Below the pieces are notes generated by a model, which was not told where the DNA came from, searched no databases, and saw only the letters and a program-made list of their open reading frames with translations. Positions 56,714 to 57,907 of a DNA stretch of 57,907 nt are shown here, in pieces; position 1 is the first letter of the stretch, and each line of letters begins with the position of its first letter. This DNA is from JAEUIV01 sp033763795 (GTDB taxonomy: Bacteria; Planctomycetota; Phycisphaerae; Phycisphaerales; UBA1924), in NCBI GenBank assembly GCA_033763795.1, contig JANRJV010000031.1, positions 1-57,907 on the forward strand. The letters run 5' to 3'. The translations under genes were made by a program, and so were the position numbers.

Positions 56714-57907
56714 GCGGGACGGGCCTGCCCAGGTCGGAGAGCGCGGCGCTGCGATTTGAGGTGCGGGCGCGGTGCGGCTCGACGCGGGCGCGGCTGGGGG
56801 TGGTCACGACGCGGCACGGCAGCTTCGACACGCCGGCGTTCATGCCCGTGGGCACGCAGGGGACGGTGAAGGGATTGCTGCCGCAGGTGGTGGCGGGGAC
56901 GGGCGCGCAGATCGTGCTGGGGAACACGTATCACCTGCTGCTGCGGCCCGGGCCCCGGCTGGTGGAGTCGCTGGGCGGTCTGCACGCGTTCATGAACTGG
57001 CCCGGGCCCATCCTGACGGACTCGGGCGGGTACCAGGCGTACTCGATGTCGGACCTGACGAAGCTGACGGACGAGTCGGTGACGTTCCGGTCGGTGGTGG
57101 ACGGGTCGATGATCGAGCTGTCGCCCGAGCGCGCGATGGAGGTTCAGAACGCGCTGGGGGCGGACATCATCATGGCGCTGGACGACTGTCCGCCCAGCGT
57201 GGATCCGACGACGGTGAACCAGTCGCGGCTGCGGATCGAGGCGGCGCGGTCGAAGGTGTCGCGGTCGTATGACCACGCGGCACGGCTGGACGAGGCGAAC
57301 GAGCGGACGATCCGGTGGCTGGAGCGGTGCGCGCGGGCGCACGCGCGGCCGGGGGAGCAGTCGCTCTTCGGGATCGTGCAGGGGGGGACGGACCTGGACC
57401 GGCGGTCGCGGAGCGCGGCGCAGGTGACGGGGGTGGAGCTGCCGGGGTACGCGATCGGGGGCGTGGCGGTGGGGGAGGGGCCCGAGGAGATCGCGAGCGT
57501 GGTGCGGCACACGGCGCCGTTGTTGCCGGAGGAGAAGCCCAGGTACTTGATGGGCGTGGGGTACGAGCGGGATTTGCTGGCGGCGGTGTTGGCGGGTGTG
57601 GACATGTTTGATTGCGTGCTGCCGACGCGGAACGGGCGGAATGCGAGCGCGTTTACGTCGCGGGGGATGATTCGGTTGAGGAATGCGAAGTATGCGGAGG
57701 ATCAGGAGCCGCTGGAGATGGGGTGTGATTGTGAGGCGTGCAGGCCGAGGGCCTGGCGTGGCGGGGATAGTCGGGAAGGTGGGGAGGGTGGGACGGGTGC
57801 GGGAGGCTGGTTTACGCGCGGCTCCATACGGCATTTGTTTCTGGCGGAAGAGATGCTGGGCCCTATGCTTGTGCGCCTGCACAACCTGAGGCCTTTCCAA
57901 AGGTTGA
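56710..57907 (+). CDS. tgt: tRNA-guanine (queuine/preQ1) transglycosylase, partial at the window edge
   Basis: Tgt exchanges guanine 34 of tRNAs for the queuosine precursor. The frame starts with ATG 56710 (overlapping the rhomboid stop) and is open at the right edge, so the gene is cut: 399 codons are visible. The fold has 'LGNTYHLLLRPGP', 'LTDSGGYQAYSMSDLTKLTD' (nucleophile region), 'FGIVQGGTDL', 'GYAIGGVAVGEGPEE', 'LMGVGYERDLL' and 'VDMFDCVLPTRNGRNASAFT'. The zinc site has C-D-C-E-A-C, but between this and 'FTRGSIRHLFLAEEM' there is a Gly-rich insert of about 20 residues, longer than the loop in most bacterial enzymes. The last visible part, 'LVRLHNLRPFQRL', is near the normal end. Confidence 0.93.
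   Translation, partial: MSGTGLPRSESAALRFEVRARCGSTRARLGVVTTRHGSFDTPAFMPVGTQGTVKGLLPQVVAGTGAQIVLGNTYHLLLRPGPRLVESLGGLHAFMNWPGPILTDSGGYQAYSMSDLTKLTDESVTFRSVVDGSMIELSPERAMEVQNALGADIIMALDDCPPSVDPTTVNQSRLRIEAARSKVSRSYDHAARLDEANERTIRWLERCARAHARPGEQSLFGIVQGGTDLDRRSRSAAQVTGVELPGYAIGGVAVGEGPEEIASVVRHTAPLLPEEKPRYLMGVGYERDLLAAVLAGVDMFDCVLPTRNGRNASAFTSRGMIRLRNAKYAEDQEPLEMGCDCEACRPRAWRGGDSREGGEGGTGAGGWFTRGSIRHLFLAEEMLGPMLVRLHNLRPFQRL

Overview
The window is very GC-rich bacterial chromosomal DNA that looks like a planctomycete of class Phycisphaerae. The evidence is secreted enzymes ending in paired Asn/Asp-rich loops followed by 'DFGDIT..L..WG' (dockerin-like modules typical of that group), small secreted proteins ending in Pro-rich/Ala-Leu-rich/Arg tails (PEP-CTERM-like sorting signals), a flagellin and complete chemotaxis set, and genes for a Gram-negative type envelope (Kdo transferase, MCE/Mla-type lipid transporter, OmpA-like lipoprotein, outer-membrane barrel). 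No phage, transposase, CRISPR array or rRNA was seen. Assignment below class level is not possible from sequence reading alone.

Layout. 0-4 kb: a GNAT acetyltransferase, tRNA-Pro(CGG), a DadA-type FAD oxidoreductase and a flagellin with its own terminator. 4.1-7.3 kb: a secreted GH15 glucoamylase-like enzyme. 7.5-14.2 kb: a chemotaxis operon cheW-cheR-cheA-cheX-cheY-fapA-cheB. 14.3-16.4 kb: an ABC-2 exporter pair. 16.6-23.3 kb: three exported proteins (a PEP-CTERM-like protein, a cyclophilin-FKBP fusion isomerase, a giant subtilase). 23.4-25.5 kb: ferredoxin-NADP reductase, a RimJ-like acetyltransferase and a sigma-region-4-like small protein. 25.5-27.5 kb: an HTH-TPR regulator overlapping a small exported protein. 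27.7-35.7 kb: an envelope cluster of barrel protein, lipoprotein-like protein, CHASE2-adenylate cyclase and a FecR-domain protein carrying 46 consecutive prolines.

35.8-42 kb: psuG, tRNA-Val(UAC), kdtA-proB, an alpha/beta hydrolase, and thiL-tsaE, in which TsaE carries a C-terminal YacG zinc finger. 42.4-47.7 kb (minus strand): recG, a small HTH protein, an unknown ORF, a PolX/PHP polymerase and a Fur-family protein that has lost its metal ligands. 47.8-53.8 kb (minus strand): an OmpA-like lipoprotein with its own promoter and terminator, then the tight operon mlaF-like / MCE / xseA / xseB / prepilin peptidase. 53.9-57.9 kb (plus strand): nudix, site-2 protease, rhomboid and tgt, overlapping one another; tgt runs off the edge.

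The most notable points are: a strand-composition switch from C-rich to G-rich near 37.5-38.6 kb, independent of gene orientation; the CHASE2 cyclase that lacks any ATG/GTG/TTG for its first membrane segment but has an ATC behind a good ribosome binding site; the TsaE-YacG fusion; the HTH-TPR regulator coupled to a small exported protein; the degenerate Fur; and two adjacent intramembrane proteases of different families that share a C-terminal tail.
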